Shown here in pieces: positions 1 through 7,959 of a stretch of DNA of 64,000 nt (positions are counted from its first letter, which is position 1; every line of letters begins with the position of its first letter). Below the pieces are notes generated by a model. It was given only the letters and a program-made list of their open reading frames with translations, was not told where the DNA came from and ran no database searches. Source of the DNA: Corynebacterium genitalium ATCC 33030 (GTDB taxonomy: Bacteria > Actinomycetota > Actinomycetes > Mycobacteriales > Mycobacteriaceae); NCBI RefSeq assembly GCF_000143825.1, contig NZ_CM000961.1, positions 496,001-560,000 on the forward strand, read 5' to 3'. The translations under genes and the position numbers were made by a program.

Positions 1-1
1 T

Positions 2-277
2 AAAGCTGAACCAACCTTCACCCCGAAAGAAGAATGGCGCACCCGCAACGACGTCGTCGCCGCCAGCGGCAAAGTCACCATCCGCTACGCCGGCAGGCTC
101 TACAGCCTAGGAATCGGCCGAGCCCACAGCGGCGAAGAAGTCCTGATGATCATCACCGACAACCACATCACGACATCACTAAAAGAAACCGGCGAACCCA
201 TCACCGAGCACTACATCGACACATCCCGCAACTACCAAAAACCATACTGGCGAAAAGGCCAACCCCCACTGACCTGA
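2..277 (+). pseudogene. IS481-family transposase, C-terminal end (cut by window edge)
   Basis: Frame 2 is open from the window edge to a TGA at 275-277 and gives 91 residues. The stretch NDVVAASGKVTIRYAGRLY followed by GIGRAH is the C-terminal beta-rich tail typical of actinobacterial IS481-family (rve-type DDE) transposases. The catalytic core would lie to the left, outside the window, so intactness cannot be judged. A hairpin and terminal repeats of the element follow directly. The element ends a few bases before a tRNA-Arg 3' end, so it inserted just downstream of the tRNA pair. Family assignment is by motif memory; the exact IS name is unknown. Confidence 0.75.
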
Positions 278-284
278 AAACCAC

Positions 285-324
285 AACCGGCGCCTTGGAA
301 AAAATAAACACCAAGACGCCGGTT
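285..324 (+). terminator. Hairpin downstream of IS481 transposase
   Basis: Arms AACCGGCGCCTTGG and CCAAGACGCCGGTT pair with one mismatch around an A-rich 12-nt loop. It starts 8 bases after the transposase stop, consistent with a transcription terminator inside the IS right end, although no long T-run follows. Confidence 0.55.
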
Positions 325-332
325 TGTCCACC

Positions 333-373
333 ATGTCGCGACTCATCTGTCAACAATGTCGCGACTGATGACA
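333..373. mobile_element. Right terminal repeats of the IS481-family element
   Basis: The 11-mer ATGTCGCGACT occurs twice in direct orientation, at 333-343 and 356-366, followed by GATGACA. Repeated TGTCGCGAC-type subterminal sites are usual at IS481 ends. The outer boundary near 373 is inferred; the other end lies outside the window. Confidence 0.55.
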
Positions 374-377
374 ATGG

Positions 378-450
378 TGCGCCCGGAGGGATTCGAACCC
401 CCAACCTTCTGATCCGTAGTCAGATGCTCTATCCGTTGAGCTACGGGCGC
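378..450 (-). tRNA. tRNA-Arg (ACG)
   Basis: The reverse complement folds into a 73-nt cloverleaf. The acceptor arm GCGCCCG pairs with CGGGCGC, the anticodon loop reads CTACGGA with anticodon ACG, and the T loop is GGTTCGAATCC. CCA is not encoded. It lies 4 bp from the tRNA-Ser(GCT) gene on the same strand and probably shares its transcript. Confidence 0.95.
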
Positions 451-454
451 GTGG

Positions 455-541
455 CGGAGATGACAGGATTTGAACCTGCGGACCTCGTGAAAGGTCAACT
501 CCTTAGCAGGGAGCCCCAATCGGCCACTCTGGCACATCTCC
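455..541 (-). tRNA. tRNA-Ser (GCT)
   Basis: An 87-nt reverse-strand cloverleaf with a long variable arm typical of serine tRNAs. The acceptor GGAGATG pairs with CATCTCC, the anticodon is GCT within CTGCTAA, and the T loop is GGTTCAAATCC. It is upstream of tRNA-Arg in the same orientation. Confidence 0.95.
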
Positions 542-619
542 AACGGCCTTCAGCAGGCCTGGACTTACATTACCCACATTCGTGCGGTCGGCCAAAACAC
601 CTGTCTAGAATCTTTGAGC

Positions 620-1651
620 ATGATCCGCCCTGACCTCGCCGCCATCCCCGCCTACGTCCCCGGCACGTCTGATCCGGAGGCGTTGAAGCTGTCCTCGAAC
701 GAGGTTGCTGGCCAGCCTCTCCCGGCGGCTGCGGAGGCGATGGCCAAGGCCGCGATCACCGGCAACCGTTACCCGGACATGGGCACGACACAGCTGCGCA
801 CGGCGCTGGGCAAGCACCTCAGCGTCGATCCCGGCAACATCGCCGTTGGCTGCGGTTCGTCCGCGCTGTGCCAGCAGCTCGCACAGGCCACGTCCACACC
901 CGAGAACAACATCGTCTTCCCGTGGCGCAGCTTCGAGGCGTACCCCATCTTCTGCCGCATCGCCGGGGCCGAGCCGCGACCGGTGCCTTTGCTTGACGAC
1001 GGCCACCTCGACCTGCACACCATCGCGTCCACCATCGACGAACGAACGTCCCTGGTCTACCTCTGCTCCCCCAACAACCCGTCGGGCGCAGTGGTGACCC
1101 GCGCCGAGTTCGACGACTTCATGGCCCGCGTTCCGGACCATGTCACCGTGGCGCTCGATGAGGCGTACGTCGAGTTCAACCGCGACCCCGATGCCGTCAA
1201 CGGCTGCGACGTTTGGCGGGAGCACGACAATGTCCTGTGTTTGCGCACCTTCTCCAAGGCGTACGGTCTGGCGGGCGTGCGCATCGGATACGCCTTCGGG
1301 CACCGCGAGCTGATCGACGCCGTGAACAAAGTCGGCGTCCCCTTCCAAGTCTCCGCCATCGCCCAAGCCGGGGCGCTCGCTTCGCTGCACCACTCCGACG
1401 AGCTGTTGGCCCGCCTCGAAGACACCATCGAGGTCCGTGACGAGGTCGCCGACCGCATCGGCGCCGCCCGCTCCCAGGCCAACTTTGTCTGGCTTCCTGC
1501 CGAGAAGTGCGACCGCGAACCAGCCTACATTGCCGCTGATCTTGCCCGGCGCGGTGTGCTCGTGCGCGCCTTCCCCGAAGGGCTCCGCGTGACAGTGACC
1601 GACCGCGAGGAAGCCGACGAGTTCCTTTCCGCGTGGGACGCGGTGACCTAG
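620..1651 (+). CDS. pat: HisC-like aromatic / histidinol-phosphate aminotransferase
   Basis: PLP-dependent class I/II aminotransferase of about 343 residues, the length of the HisC/Pat family. Visible motifs are CSPNNPSG (around 149-156), the DEAY that holds the PLP ring nitrogen (around 180), and TFSKAYGLAG with the Schiff-base lysine at about 213. It transfers amino groups between glutamate and aromatic 2-oxo acids or imidazole-acetol phosphate. A standalone copy away from other his genes favours the Pat (phenylalanine aminotransferase) role described in corynebacteria; histidinol-phosphate activity cannot be excluded. A TTG at 614 is in frame, but TAGAAT at 605-610 sits 9 nt before ATG 620, suggesting a leaderless message starting near 620, so that start is preferred. 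Confidence 0.85.
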   Translation: MIRPDLAAIPAYVPGTSDPEALKLSSNEVAGQPLPAAAEAMAKAAITGNRYPDMGTTQLRTALGKHLSVDPGNIAVGCGSSALCQQLAQATSTPENNIVFPWRSFEAYPIFCRIAGAEPRPVPLLDDGHLDLHTIASTIDERTSLVYLCSPNNPSGAVVTRAEFDDFMARVPDHVTVALDEAYVEFNRDPDAVNGCDVWREHDNVLCLRTFSKAYGLAGVRIGYAFGHRELIDAVNKVGVPFQVSAIAQAGALASLHHSDELLARLEDTIEVRDEVADRIGAARSQANFVWLPAEKCDREPAYIAADLARRGVLVRAFPEGLRVTVTDREEADEFLSAWDAVT

Positions 1652-1704
1652 CCGGTCCCGCCGCTTAGTCCCCGCCCCGGGCAAAAATCCGTACGCTGGT
1701 GCTC

Positions 1705-2118
1705 ATGCAGCTGAATTACTCTTTGAACTCCGGCTTCGCCACCGGCGACGGCTCTGCCCCCACCCGCGACAACGTTTCCGCCTGGATCGCGTGGGCCCCC
1801 GCGCCCGACGCGACGACTCTTTACTTGGCCCCGCGCGCGATGGCGCTGAACGACGACACCGTGCTCCTCGGTGTCCCTGTCGGCGACCTAGACGGCGTGG
1901 CAGATGCGCTGGCCGGGCGGAACATCGACCCGCAGCAGCTCTCTTACGGCCAGCCCGACGCACACGCTACGGTAGAGGTAGCCTCGCCGATTGCATTGGA
2001 GCAGGTGAAGGTAGTGGTCGCGAAAGACGGCCCGACGCGACGGAAAGCTCAGCGCGAGTTCGCCGAGATCCCCGGTGAGCGCCAGTTCCACATCATCCAC
2101 GAGTTCTTCGAACAGTAA
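1705..2118 (+). CDS. Conserved hypothetical protein, 137 aa
   Basis: Cytoplasmic-looking protein with no signal peptide or membrane segment. It has an alternating hydrophobic pattern and a charged C terminus ending HIIHEFFEQ. I do not recognise a domain. The start at ATG 1705 is chosen because TACGCT at 1692-1697 stands 7 nt upstream, the usual leaderless spacing, while the in-frame GTG at 1699 has no ribosome site. It lies between the aminotransferase and a small membrane protein on the same strand, with 30 bp to the next gene, so the two may be cotranscribed. Confidence 0.7.
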   Translation: MQLNYSLNSGFATGDGSAPTRDNVSAWIAWAPAPDATTLYLAPRAMALNDDTVLLGVPVGDLDGVADALAGRNIDPQQLSYGQPDAHATVEVASPIALEQVKVVVAKDGPTRRKAQREFAEIPGERQFHIIHEFFEQ

Positions 2119-2148
2119 AAACAAGACCACTAAAGAAAAGGTAAGTTC

Positions 2149-2532
2149 ATGCGTTTCATTGTCGACCTCGTAGTTACAGCACTGGCCCTGTGGCTGGTCA
2201 CCGTTATCGTCCCGGGCGTAGAGATCTTCGGCGGCATCGGCGCGTTCATCTGGGTCGCCCTGGTGTTCATGTTCGTCAACGCGTTCATCTCCCCGCTGGT
2301 GAACCTGATCAGCTTCCCGCTGAAGGTTCTCACGCTGGGCTTGTTCTCCCTGATCGTTAACACCCTGCTGTTCTCCCTGACCGGCTGGATTTCCGACAGC
2401 ATCGGTAACGGCCTGCAGATTGACGGCTTCTGGTCCGCGTTCTTCGGTGCCATCGTCATGGCGATCGCGTCCTGGATCGTCGGCGGCATCTTCCGCGCCA
2501 TCGGCGGCGACAAGGTGAAGACTGACGCTTAA
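2149..2532 (+). CDS. Four-TM membrane protein of the phage-holin-4 superfamily (PF04020-like)
   Basis: A 127-residue protein with four hydrophobic helices: about 3-24, 28-52, 57-82 with a short break, and 95-118. The opening RFIVDLVVTALALWLV and the PGVEIFGG turn resemble the PF04020 family (mycobacterial 4-TMS phage-holin superfamily IV). Despite the name, these are chromosomal proteins of unknown function in actinobacteria and no lysis role should be inferred. The start follows AAAGGTAAG, a good ribosome site. A strong terminator lies 20 bp after the stop, closing the short transcription unit with the preceding gene. Confidence 0.8.
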   Translation: MRFIVDLVVTALALWLVTVIVPGVEIFGGIGAFIWVALVFMFVNAFISPLVNLISFPLKVLTLGLFSLIVNTLLFSLTGWISDSIGNGLQIDGFWSAFFGAIVMAIASWIVGGIFRAIGGDKVKTDA

Positions 2533-2553
2533 GTAACGTCCACTCCCCCACAC

Positions 2554-2580
2554 AAGGCGCCCCCGCTGGGGCGCCTTTCG
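2554..2580 (+). terminator. Rho-independent terminator
   Basis: AAGGCGCCCC and GGGGCGCCTT form a near-perfect 10-bp stem with a tiny loop, followed by TCGTCTTT. It ends the unit of the holin-like gene and also separates it from the convergent tRNA-Ser. Confidence 0.85.
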
Positions 2581-2597
2581 TCTTTGAGCGAAAGGTC

Positions 2598-2685
2598 TGG
2601 CGGAGACGAGGGGATTTGAACCCCTGGAGGTGTGACCCTCGCTGGTTTTCAAGACCAGTGCATTCGGCCGCTCTGCCACGTCTCC
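2598..2685 (-). tRNA. tRNA-Ser (TGA), CCA encoded
   Basis: Reverse-strand serine tRNA. The acceptor GGAGACG pairs with CGTCTCC, the anticodon loop CTTGAAA carries TGA, the variable arm is long, and the T loop is GGTTCAAATCC. The discriminator G is followed by genomic CCA (2598-2600), unlike the Arg/Ser pair at the left edge. Confidence 0.95.
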
Positions 2686-2733
2686 TTGCTGCCCGATCAG
2701 GGCGCCCACAAAACTTTACTACCCTGGGGCACC

Positions 2734-3693
2734 ATGAAAGCAATTACCGTCACGGACCCAGAGAACCCGCGTTCGCTCGAGCTTGTCGACGCCCCCACCC
2801 CCGTCCTCCGCGAAGGCGAAGTCCTCGTGAAAATTCACGCGACCGGCGTCAACCGCGCCGACCTCGTGCAGGCGGAGGGCAATTACCCACCGCCGAAGGG
2901 CGAGTCCGAGATTATCGGCCTGGAATGCACCGGTGAGATCGTCGACGCAGGCGGCACCGACCGCAAGGTCGGCGACGAGGTCGCCTGCCTGCTCGCCGGC
3001 GGCGGCTACGCCGAGTACGTCGCGGTGCCGGAGGGCCAGCTCATGCGCATCCCGGACGGACTGTCGCTGATCGAGACCGCTGCTGTCATTGAGGTGGCCA
3101 CCACCGTCTGGTCCAACCTGGGCATGCTCGCCGGCGTCGGCGAGGGCGACCGCGTCCTTATTCATGGCGGTTCCGGCGGCATCGGCTCGTTTGCCATCCA
3201 GCTGTGCAAGGCACTCGGTGCGGAAGTCGCGGTCACCGCGGGCTCGGCAGAAAAGCTCGAGTACTGCAAGGAGCTCGGCGCCGACATCCTCATTAATTAC
3301 AAAGAGCAGGATTTCATCGACGAGCTCAAGGGCTCCTGCGACGTGATCCTCGATGTCATCGGCGGGCCCTACCTAGAAGACAACATCAAGTCCCTGGCGA
3401 CCGACGGCAAGCTCATCGTCATCGCTGTGCAGGGTGGCCCGAAGGGCGAGCTCTCGCTGGGCCGGATGATGCCGCGCCGCCTGTCAGTGCACGCCACGAC
3501 CCTGCGCGCTCGCCCGTGGGCGATGAAGGCAGATATTTGCCGCTCCACCGAGGAGCACGTGTGGCCGCTCATTGAGGACGGTTCGATCAAGCACCAGCTG
3601 ACTAAGACGTTCCCGCTTGCCGACGCCGCAGCAGCTCACGACCACCTCGACTCCGGCACCTCCACCGGGAAGGTCGTCCTTGTTGTCGATTAG
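2734..3693 (+). CDS. Zinc-independent NAD(P)H:quinone oxidoreductase (MDR family)
   Basis: A 319-residue medium-chain reductase. The N-terminal GroES-like domain includes the signature GVNRADLVQAEGNYPPP, typical of the PIG3/quinone oxidoreductase branch. The Rossmann motif HGGSGGIGSFAIQLCKALGA (about 140-160) binds NADPH. Zinc-binding cysteine and histidine clusters are absent. It probably reduces quinones or reactive carbonyls in the cytoplasm. A longer reading frame exists upstream but runs through the tRNA. ATG 2734 is preferred because TACCCT at 2720-2725 is 8 nt upstream, a leaderless arrangement. It converges with the class V aminotransferase-like gene. Confidence 0.85.
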   Translation: MKAITVTDPENPRSLELVDAPTPVLREGEVLVKIHATGVNRADLVQAEGNYPPPKGESEIIGLECTGEIVDAGGTDRKVGDEVACLLAGGGYAEYVAVPEGQLMRIPDGLSLIETAAVIEVATTVWSNLGMLAGVGEGDRVLIHGGSGGIGSFAIQLCKALGAEVAVTAGSAEKLEYCKELGADILINYKEQDFIDELKGSCDVILDVIGGPYLEDNIKSLATDGKLIVIAVQGGPKGELSLGRMMPRRLSVHATTLRARPWAMKADICRSTEEHVWPLIEDGSIKHQLTKTFPLADAAAAHDHLDSGTSTGKVVLVVD

Positions 3694-3704
3694 CCCGAAG
3701 CCAG

Positions 3705-4937
3705 CTACGCCAGCGACGCGACGACGCGCATGACCTGCTCGATGTCCTGGTAGGTATTGAACGGCCCGAGGCCGACGGTCACACCGCCACCGATTTCCTC
3801 CAGGCCCATATCCGTCAAAAGCGGGGTCGGCCGGGTCAGGGTGGTCACGATGCCGTTGTCGAACAACCGCTCATACACCGTCGGCGCTGGCACGCCCTGC
3901 ACACCGAAGGTCAGGCGCGGCAGGCGTTCCGTCGTCGCATCCGCCGCCGCCTCCCCGGAGCTGCCGAGAATGTGCACGTGCGGCCACGTACCCAGGAAGG
4001 TGTACAGGTCATCGCGTAGACCACCCAGGTAAGTCGACATCTCAGCCATCGAACGGTCGAGGCGTGCCCGGCGCGTGCCCCGGCCGGGCAGCTCCGGCGC
4101 GAGACCCGCCAAGTGGTCCACAGCAGCGGTGACACCTCCGGCAAGACCGGGGGCCACGCCGGCGCTGACGATGCCCAGCACCTGTGAGTCGACACGCTTG
4201 AGCATCGCCGCGTCGCGCAACACGAGCGCCGCGACCTGCGGCCCTCCCAGCGCCGCCATGTCCAAGGCGACGATGTCAGCGTCCCACTTATCAAAATCGA
4301 TGCGGTGGTACGGGGCGTACGCCGTCGCGTCGACAAGCACCCAGGCGCGCGAACGGGAGCGGACACGCTCGGCAATCTCGGACACTTCCGTCACCGACCC
4401 CAGTTCTGCGTGGGCGGCGGGAATGGAGACGAGGCGGGTGGAGCCGTCGACAAGCTGCTCGTATTGCCACGATGGAAGCTCGCCCGTGCCCAGCTCAGCG
4501 TGAGCCGTGCGGACCTGGGCCCGCGCCCGCGACACGGCCGTGCGCAATTCGCACCGGTCCAGGCTGCTGACCACCACAGACGAGTCGTACCGGAACTGCG
4601 GCTCCATCGACGTGACCAGAGCGCTGTAAAGCACCGGCAGGCTGGCACCGAGAATCACCCGGTCCGCGCTCGCCCCCACGAGGTCTGCCACGGCATGCCG
4701 CGCGGCCTCCAGCAGATTGTCACCCTCAGGACGACCGACAGACTGCCCCGAGTGCGAACCGGAGTGAAACTCACGCGCCGGCACCTGCGGCGCCATCCGG
4801 AACGACCGAGACACAGCCGCGGAAACGCGCTCCGGGATCTGTGGGCAGTCGTGGGAATTCAGGTAAGTCCAGCCGTCGGAAAGCGAGGCGTACAGCCCGC
4901 GAACGCGGTACACGTCATACTCCGCACCGTAATCCAC
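3705..4937 (-). CDS. Cysteine-desulfurase-like class V aminotransferase fold, catalytic Lys replaced
   Basis: A 410-residue protein of the fold-type I class V family (Csd/NifS-like, resembling mycobacterial Rv3778c-type proteins). VDATAYAPYHRIDFDKW matches the region carrying the PLP-binding aspartate. Where active members have a His-Lys before a GP turn, this protein reads DIVALDMAALGGPQVAALV, so the Schiff-base lysine position is alanine (codons near 4245-4270). Either PLP is bound differently or the protein is not an active desulfurase. The start is GTG 4937, after GGAAGGAGGAGACC; longer in-frame extension is unsupported. It diverges from the galactan exporter gene, with about 110 bp between starts. 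Confidence 0.75.
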   Translation of the reverse strand: MDYGAEYDVYRVRGLYASLSDGWTYLNSHDCPQIPERVSAAVSRSFRMAPQVPAREFHSGSHSGQSVGRPEGDNLLEAARHAVADLVGASADRVILGASLPVLYSALVTSMEPQFRYDSSVVVSSLDRCELRTAVSRARAQVRTAHAELGTGELPSWQYEQLVDGSTRLVSIPAAHAELGSVTEVSEIAERVRSRSRAWVLVDATAYAPYHRIDFDKWDADIVALDMAALGGPQVAALVLRDAAMLKRVDSQVLGIVSAGVAPGLAGGVTAAVDHLAGLAPELPGRGTRRARLDRSMAEMSTYLGGLRDDLYTFLGTWPHVHILGSSGEAAADATTERLPRLTFGVQGVPAPTVYERLFDNGIVTTLTRPTPLLTDMGLEEIGGGVTVGLGPFNTYQDIEQVMRVVASLA

Positions 4938-5046
4938 GGTCTCCTCCTTCCGAACTAAGTGTTTCACTAGTATGCACCCATACCAGGCGGGACGCACCAT
5001 CGGCCCCTTAGCAATATTTAAGGATCTTGGCACTAAGCTGTTAAGT

Positions 5047-5934
5047 GTGCAAGACAAGGCAACATTGCTTTCCGACGTCTCCCGCATGACGTCCTCCGCC
5101 GACGAGACCACCCCAGCGTCGAAGTCCAAAACCTTCCGCGCTGCGGCAGCCGACCTCACCCGCGGGTGGGGCCAGTACGAACTGTGGCTGCAATTGGGCT
5201 GGCAGGACATCAAACAGCGCTACCGCCGCAGCGTGCTCGGCCCACTGTGGATCACGATCGCTACCGGCGTGATGGCGCTGGCCCTGGGCCTGCTGTACTC
5301 CATGCTGTTCCAGATTCCGGTGCGCGACTTCCTGCCGCACGTCACCGTCGGCTTCATCGTGTGGGGCTTCATCTCCGGGTGCATAAGAGACGGCGCGAAT
5401 GTATTCATAGAGAACGAAGGGCTGATTAAACAGCTCCCCTCTGCCCTGTCTGTCCACGTGTACCGCCTGGTGTGGCGCCAGCTGCTGTTCTTCGCGCACA
5501 ACATGGTCATCTGGCTCGCGCTCGTGCTGATCTTCCGCCTCGAGCTGGGGTGGGATCTGTTGCTGTTCATCCCGGCACTGGCCCTGATGATCCTCAACGG
5601 GGTGTGGGTGACCATGCTGTTCGGGATCATCGCCACGCGTTTCCGCGATGTCGCGCCTCTGCTGGAGGCGCTGGTACAGCTGCTGTTCTACGTCACCCCG
5701 ATCGTCTGGACCACCCAGACCCTGAAGGAGCAACGCGGCGATGTCGCCCAGCGCGCCATGCTCGCCGAGCTCAACCCCCTCTACCACTACCTTGAAATCG
5801 TCCGCGCGCCCCTGATCGGCCGCGACCTGGCCGCTTATCACTGGTGGATCGTGCTGGCCTTCACTGCTGTCGGCCTGCTCGCCGCCCTGCTGGTGATGCG
5901 CCAGTGGCGCTTCCGCGTACCGTACTGGGTGTAA
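5047..5934 (+). CDS. wzm: Galactan ABC exporter permease Wzm
   Basis: ABC-2 type permease of about 295 residues. A cytoplasmic amphipathic N terminus with LGWQDIKQRYRRSVLGPLW precedes six membrane helices, typical of polysaccharide exporters (Rv3783/RfbD-like). It pairs with the ATPase 10 bp downstream to flip lipid-linked galactan for arabinogalactan synthesis; that role follows from the neighbouring GlfT1, DprE and Emb genes. Start choice: GTG 5047 lies 7 nt after TAAGCT (5034-5039), a leaderless layout; an ATG at 4972 would overlap the divergent promoter region, and ATG 5086 is a further option. The upstream intergenic region serves both this gene and the opposite class V gene. Confidence 0.85.
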   Translation: MQDKATLLSDVSRMTSSADETTPASKSKTFRAAAADLTRGWGQYELWLQLGWQDIKQRYRRSVLGPLWITIATGVMALALGLLYSMLFQIPVRDFLPHVTVGFIVWGFISGCIRDGANVFIENEGLIKQLPSALSVHVYRLVWRQLLFFAHNMVIWLALVLIFRLELGWDLLLFIPALALMILNGVWVTMLFGIIATRFRDVAPLLEALVQLLFYVTPIVWTTQTLKEQRGDVAQRAMLAELNPLYHYLEIVRAPLIGRDLAAYHWWIVLAFTAVGLLAALLVMRQWRFRVPYWV

Positions 5935-5944
5935 GGAGTTTCAC

Positions 5945-6763
5945 GTGGTTTCTATTGACACCTACAACGCCTGCGTCGACTTCCCCATCTTCGATGCCAA
6001 GTCCCGCTCCCTGAAGAAGGCCGTCATGTCCTCGGCCGGAGGGGCGATCGGCAAGAACGCCTCCAACACGGTCGTCGTCGAGGCGTTGAAGGACATCAAC
6101 CTGCACCTGCGCGAAGGCGACCGCGTCGGTCTAGTCGGCCACAACGGCGCCGGCAAGTCCACCTTGCTGCGCCTGCTATCTGGCATCTATGAACCCACCC
6201 GCGGCGTCGCCGATGTCCGCGGCCGCGTCGCCCCCGTCTTCGACCTCGGCGTGGGCATGGACCCGGAGATTTCCGGCTACGAGAACATCATCATCCGCGG
6301 ACTGTTCCTCGGCCAGACCCGCAAACAGATGAAAGCCAAGATGGACGAAATCGCCGAGTTCTCCGAGCTCGGCGACTACCTGGCCATGCCGCTGCGCACC
6401 TACTCCACCGGTATGCGCGTGAGGTTGGCACTCGGAGTGGTCACCTCCATCGAGCCCGAGATTTTGCTTCTCGACGAAGGCATCGGCGCCGTCGACGCCG
6501 CCTTCATGGCCAAAGCCCGCGTCCGGTTGGCTGAACTGGTCAAACGCTCCGGCATCCTCGTCTTCGCCTCCCACTCCAACGACTTCTTGGCGCAGCTGTG
6601 CAACACCGCACTGTGGATCGACAAAGGAGAGGTCCGCCAGGCCGGGCTTGTCGACGACGTCGTCGAAGCCTACGAAGGCAAAGAAGCCGGCGACTTCGTC
6701 CGCGACCTGCTCGTCCGTTTCGACGATGAGGACCGGGACGATCAGGCAGACCAGGAGGGCTAG
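5945..6763 (+). CDS. wzt: Galactan ABC exporter ATPase Wzt
   Basis: ABC ATPase of 272 residues. Walker A GHNGAGKST is at 65-73, signature YSTGMRVRLALG starts at 153, Walker B EILLLDEG is at about 172-179, and the H-loop is in FASHSND. Together with Wzm it exports lipid-linked galactan (Rv3781/RfbE-like). It lacks the C-terminal carbohydrate-binding extension found in some O-antigen Wzt proteins, so it is not expected to select for a capped non-reducing end. The GTG start at 5945 follows AAGGAG with good spacing, and the 10-bp gap to wzm indicates one transcript. No T-rich terminator follows; a palindromic repeat and an antisense gene come next. Confidence 0.92.
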   Translation: MVSIDTYNACVDFPIFDAKSRSLKKAVMSSAGGAIGKNASNTVVVEALKDINLHLREGDRVGLVGHNGAGKSTLLRLLSGIYEPTRGVADVRGRVAPVFDLGVGMDPEISGYENIIIRGLFLGQTRKQMKAKMDEIAEFSELGDYLAMPLRTYSTGMRVRLALGVVTSIEPEILLLDEGIGAVDAAFMAKARVRLAELVKRSGILVFASHSNDFLAQLCNTALWIDKGEVRQAGLVDDVVEAYEGKEAGDFVRDLLVRFDDEDRDDQADQEG

Positions 6764-6808
6764 GGGCCTAAACTCCAGGGCCCCGGGCCCCCAGCCAAAG
6801 CATCAGCG

Positions 6809-6909
6809 GTGAACGATATGAGCATTTCGGCCCCGTATCGTTCAGGCCATAACCCCCTGACCTGCACTTACTGCTCGGGACTTATAGGTCGGTGCGCTTA
6901 ATCGTTCAC
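6809..6909. repeat. 101-bp palindrome with three TGAACGAT-type arms
   Basis: GTGAACGAT at 6809-6817 is mirrored by ATCGTTCAC at 6901-6909, spanning exactly 101 bp. Inside it TGAACGATA (6810-6818) is also mirrored by TATCGTTCA (6838-6846), and GACCT is mirrored by AGGTC further in. It fills most of the 186-bp gap between wzt and the antisense AbiEi/DUF559-like gene, starting 41 bp beyond that gene's stop. The length equals that of the two repeats around the paralogous gene at 46.5-47.8 kb, although the arm sequence differs. It could be a protein-binding site, a bidirectional terminator or a small element. Confidence 0.6.
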
Positions 6910-6949
6910 ACAGCCGCCGCGGCCGCTGCCCGGGCCATAACCGCCTGGT

Positions 6950-7870
6950 TCACAACCGCTGGGAGATCAGCTCCCTCAGCAACTGGGCGATCTTGCCCAT
7001 CGTTCCGGCGGTGAATCTAAGTACTGTCCACCCTTGCATGACGCACCTGAGGTTGATGGCCGAGTCCCGGTCGCGCTGGCTACGCTGCAAGTGGTGCTCG
7101 CCGTCATACATGAGGCCGATCCCTAGTTCGGTAATAGCCAGGTCAAAGGTGGTAATGATGCCGTTGCCGTCGGAGACTGTCACCTGTTCGGACAGTTCCA
7201 CCCCGAGTTCTTCGCAGATCTGTTGGACGATCAGCCGCATTTCGGTCTCTTTCGGGGAATCGGCGAGGTCACTGGACGCTCCGACGATCCTTTTCAGCCA
7301 TGCGCGGGGCAGGCGGTTCCGGGCAGCGTTGTAAATGAGGTCGGGGTGGATGTTGAGGTGGCGGCGGGAAGCGTCGATAAGCTGCAGGGCTCTGAGGTCC
7401 GCTGGACTCCACCCGTCAACCGTGGCGACGGGCCACCGGATCTCCCCGGCGCGGATGCACTGCAGGGCTTCCACGACGGCGGACCCTGGCTGTGAGATCC
7501 GAATCGGCTGCCCCTGGTAACGGACAGTCCATATATTTCGCGGGCGGGCGCGGGTAATCCGCGGTGTGTATTGGGTCGCTTGGACGGTTTTCCGGACAGC
7601 GCCATGCAGTGTCGTATGGAACGAATCCGCAAAGAACCTCAGGCCGAACACGGCTAACGCGCTGAATCCGCTGACTGAGCAGCCGGGGTGCTCCAGCACC
7701 ATCGCAACGGCCCGTGTGGCTGCGGGCGCCCGGTACCCCAGCTCCGAAGAACGGGCCAAAGCGAACGGCTCCGCCATCCAGAACCGCCGCGAAACCTGCA
7801 CCCCAGGACCGTCCAGGTAGAAACCGCCGTGCACATTAGCGGTGATGTCCATGTTGTTGCGCAATGCCAT
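6950..7870 (-). CDS. AbiEi-like / DUF559 (Vsr-like nuclease fold) protein, copy 1
   Basis: A 306-residue protein. The C-terminal part has KETEMRL, then TTFDLAI and LMYDGEHHLQRSQRDRD, then GWTVLRFTAG, the order of acidic and His residues seen in DUF559 proteins with a very-short-patch-repair/PD-(D/E)XK-type fold. The N-terminal part (GYRAPAATRAVAMVL, SGFSALAVFGL) resembles the AbiEi-type antitoxin domain often fused to it in actinobacteria. Function is unproven; no partner toxin is adjacent. It is antisense to the arabinogalactan genes and separates wzt from glfT1. A paralogue lies at 46663-47661. The start at ATG 7870 is uncertain; ATG 7852 is another option. Confidence 0.75.
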   Translation of the reverse strand: MALRNNMDITANVHGGFYLDGPGVQVSRRFWMAEPFALARSSELGYRAPAATRAVAMVLEHPGCSVSGFSALAVFGLRFFADSFHTTLHGAVRKTVQATQYTPRITRARPRNIWTVRYQGQPIRISQPGSAVVEALQCIRAGEIRWPVATVDGWSPADLRALQLIDASRRHLNIHPDLIYNAARNRLPRAWLKRIVGASSDLADSPKETEMRLIVQQICEELGVELSEQVTVSDGNGIITTFDLAITELGIGLMYDGEHHLQRSQRDRDSAINLRCVMQGWTVLRFTAGTMGKIAQLLRELISQRL

Positions 7871-7959
7871 GGACTGTTAGACAGGCGCTGACCCCGTTAC
7901 GGTTCCCTCACCGCAGCGCTTCCCTTATCCGTTCCCTCCGCCGTGGCACAATAGTCCCC

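Noticed and set aside
34..633. Long plus-strand frame across the tRNA pair
   Set aside because: It crosses the IS end and both tRNA genes, is Arg/His/Pro-rich and has no family resemblance; the real IS frame is frame 2 (2-277).
605..1684. 359-codon minus-strand frame opposite the aminotransferase
   Set aside because: Antisense shadow of a clear PLP enzyme; high-GC codon bias produces such frames.
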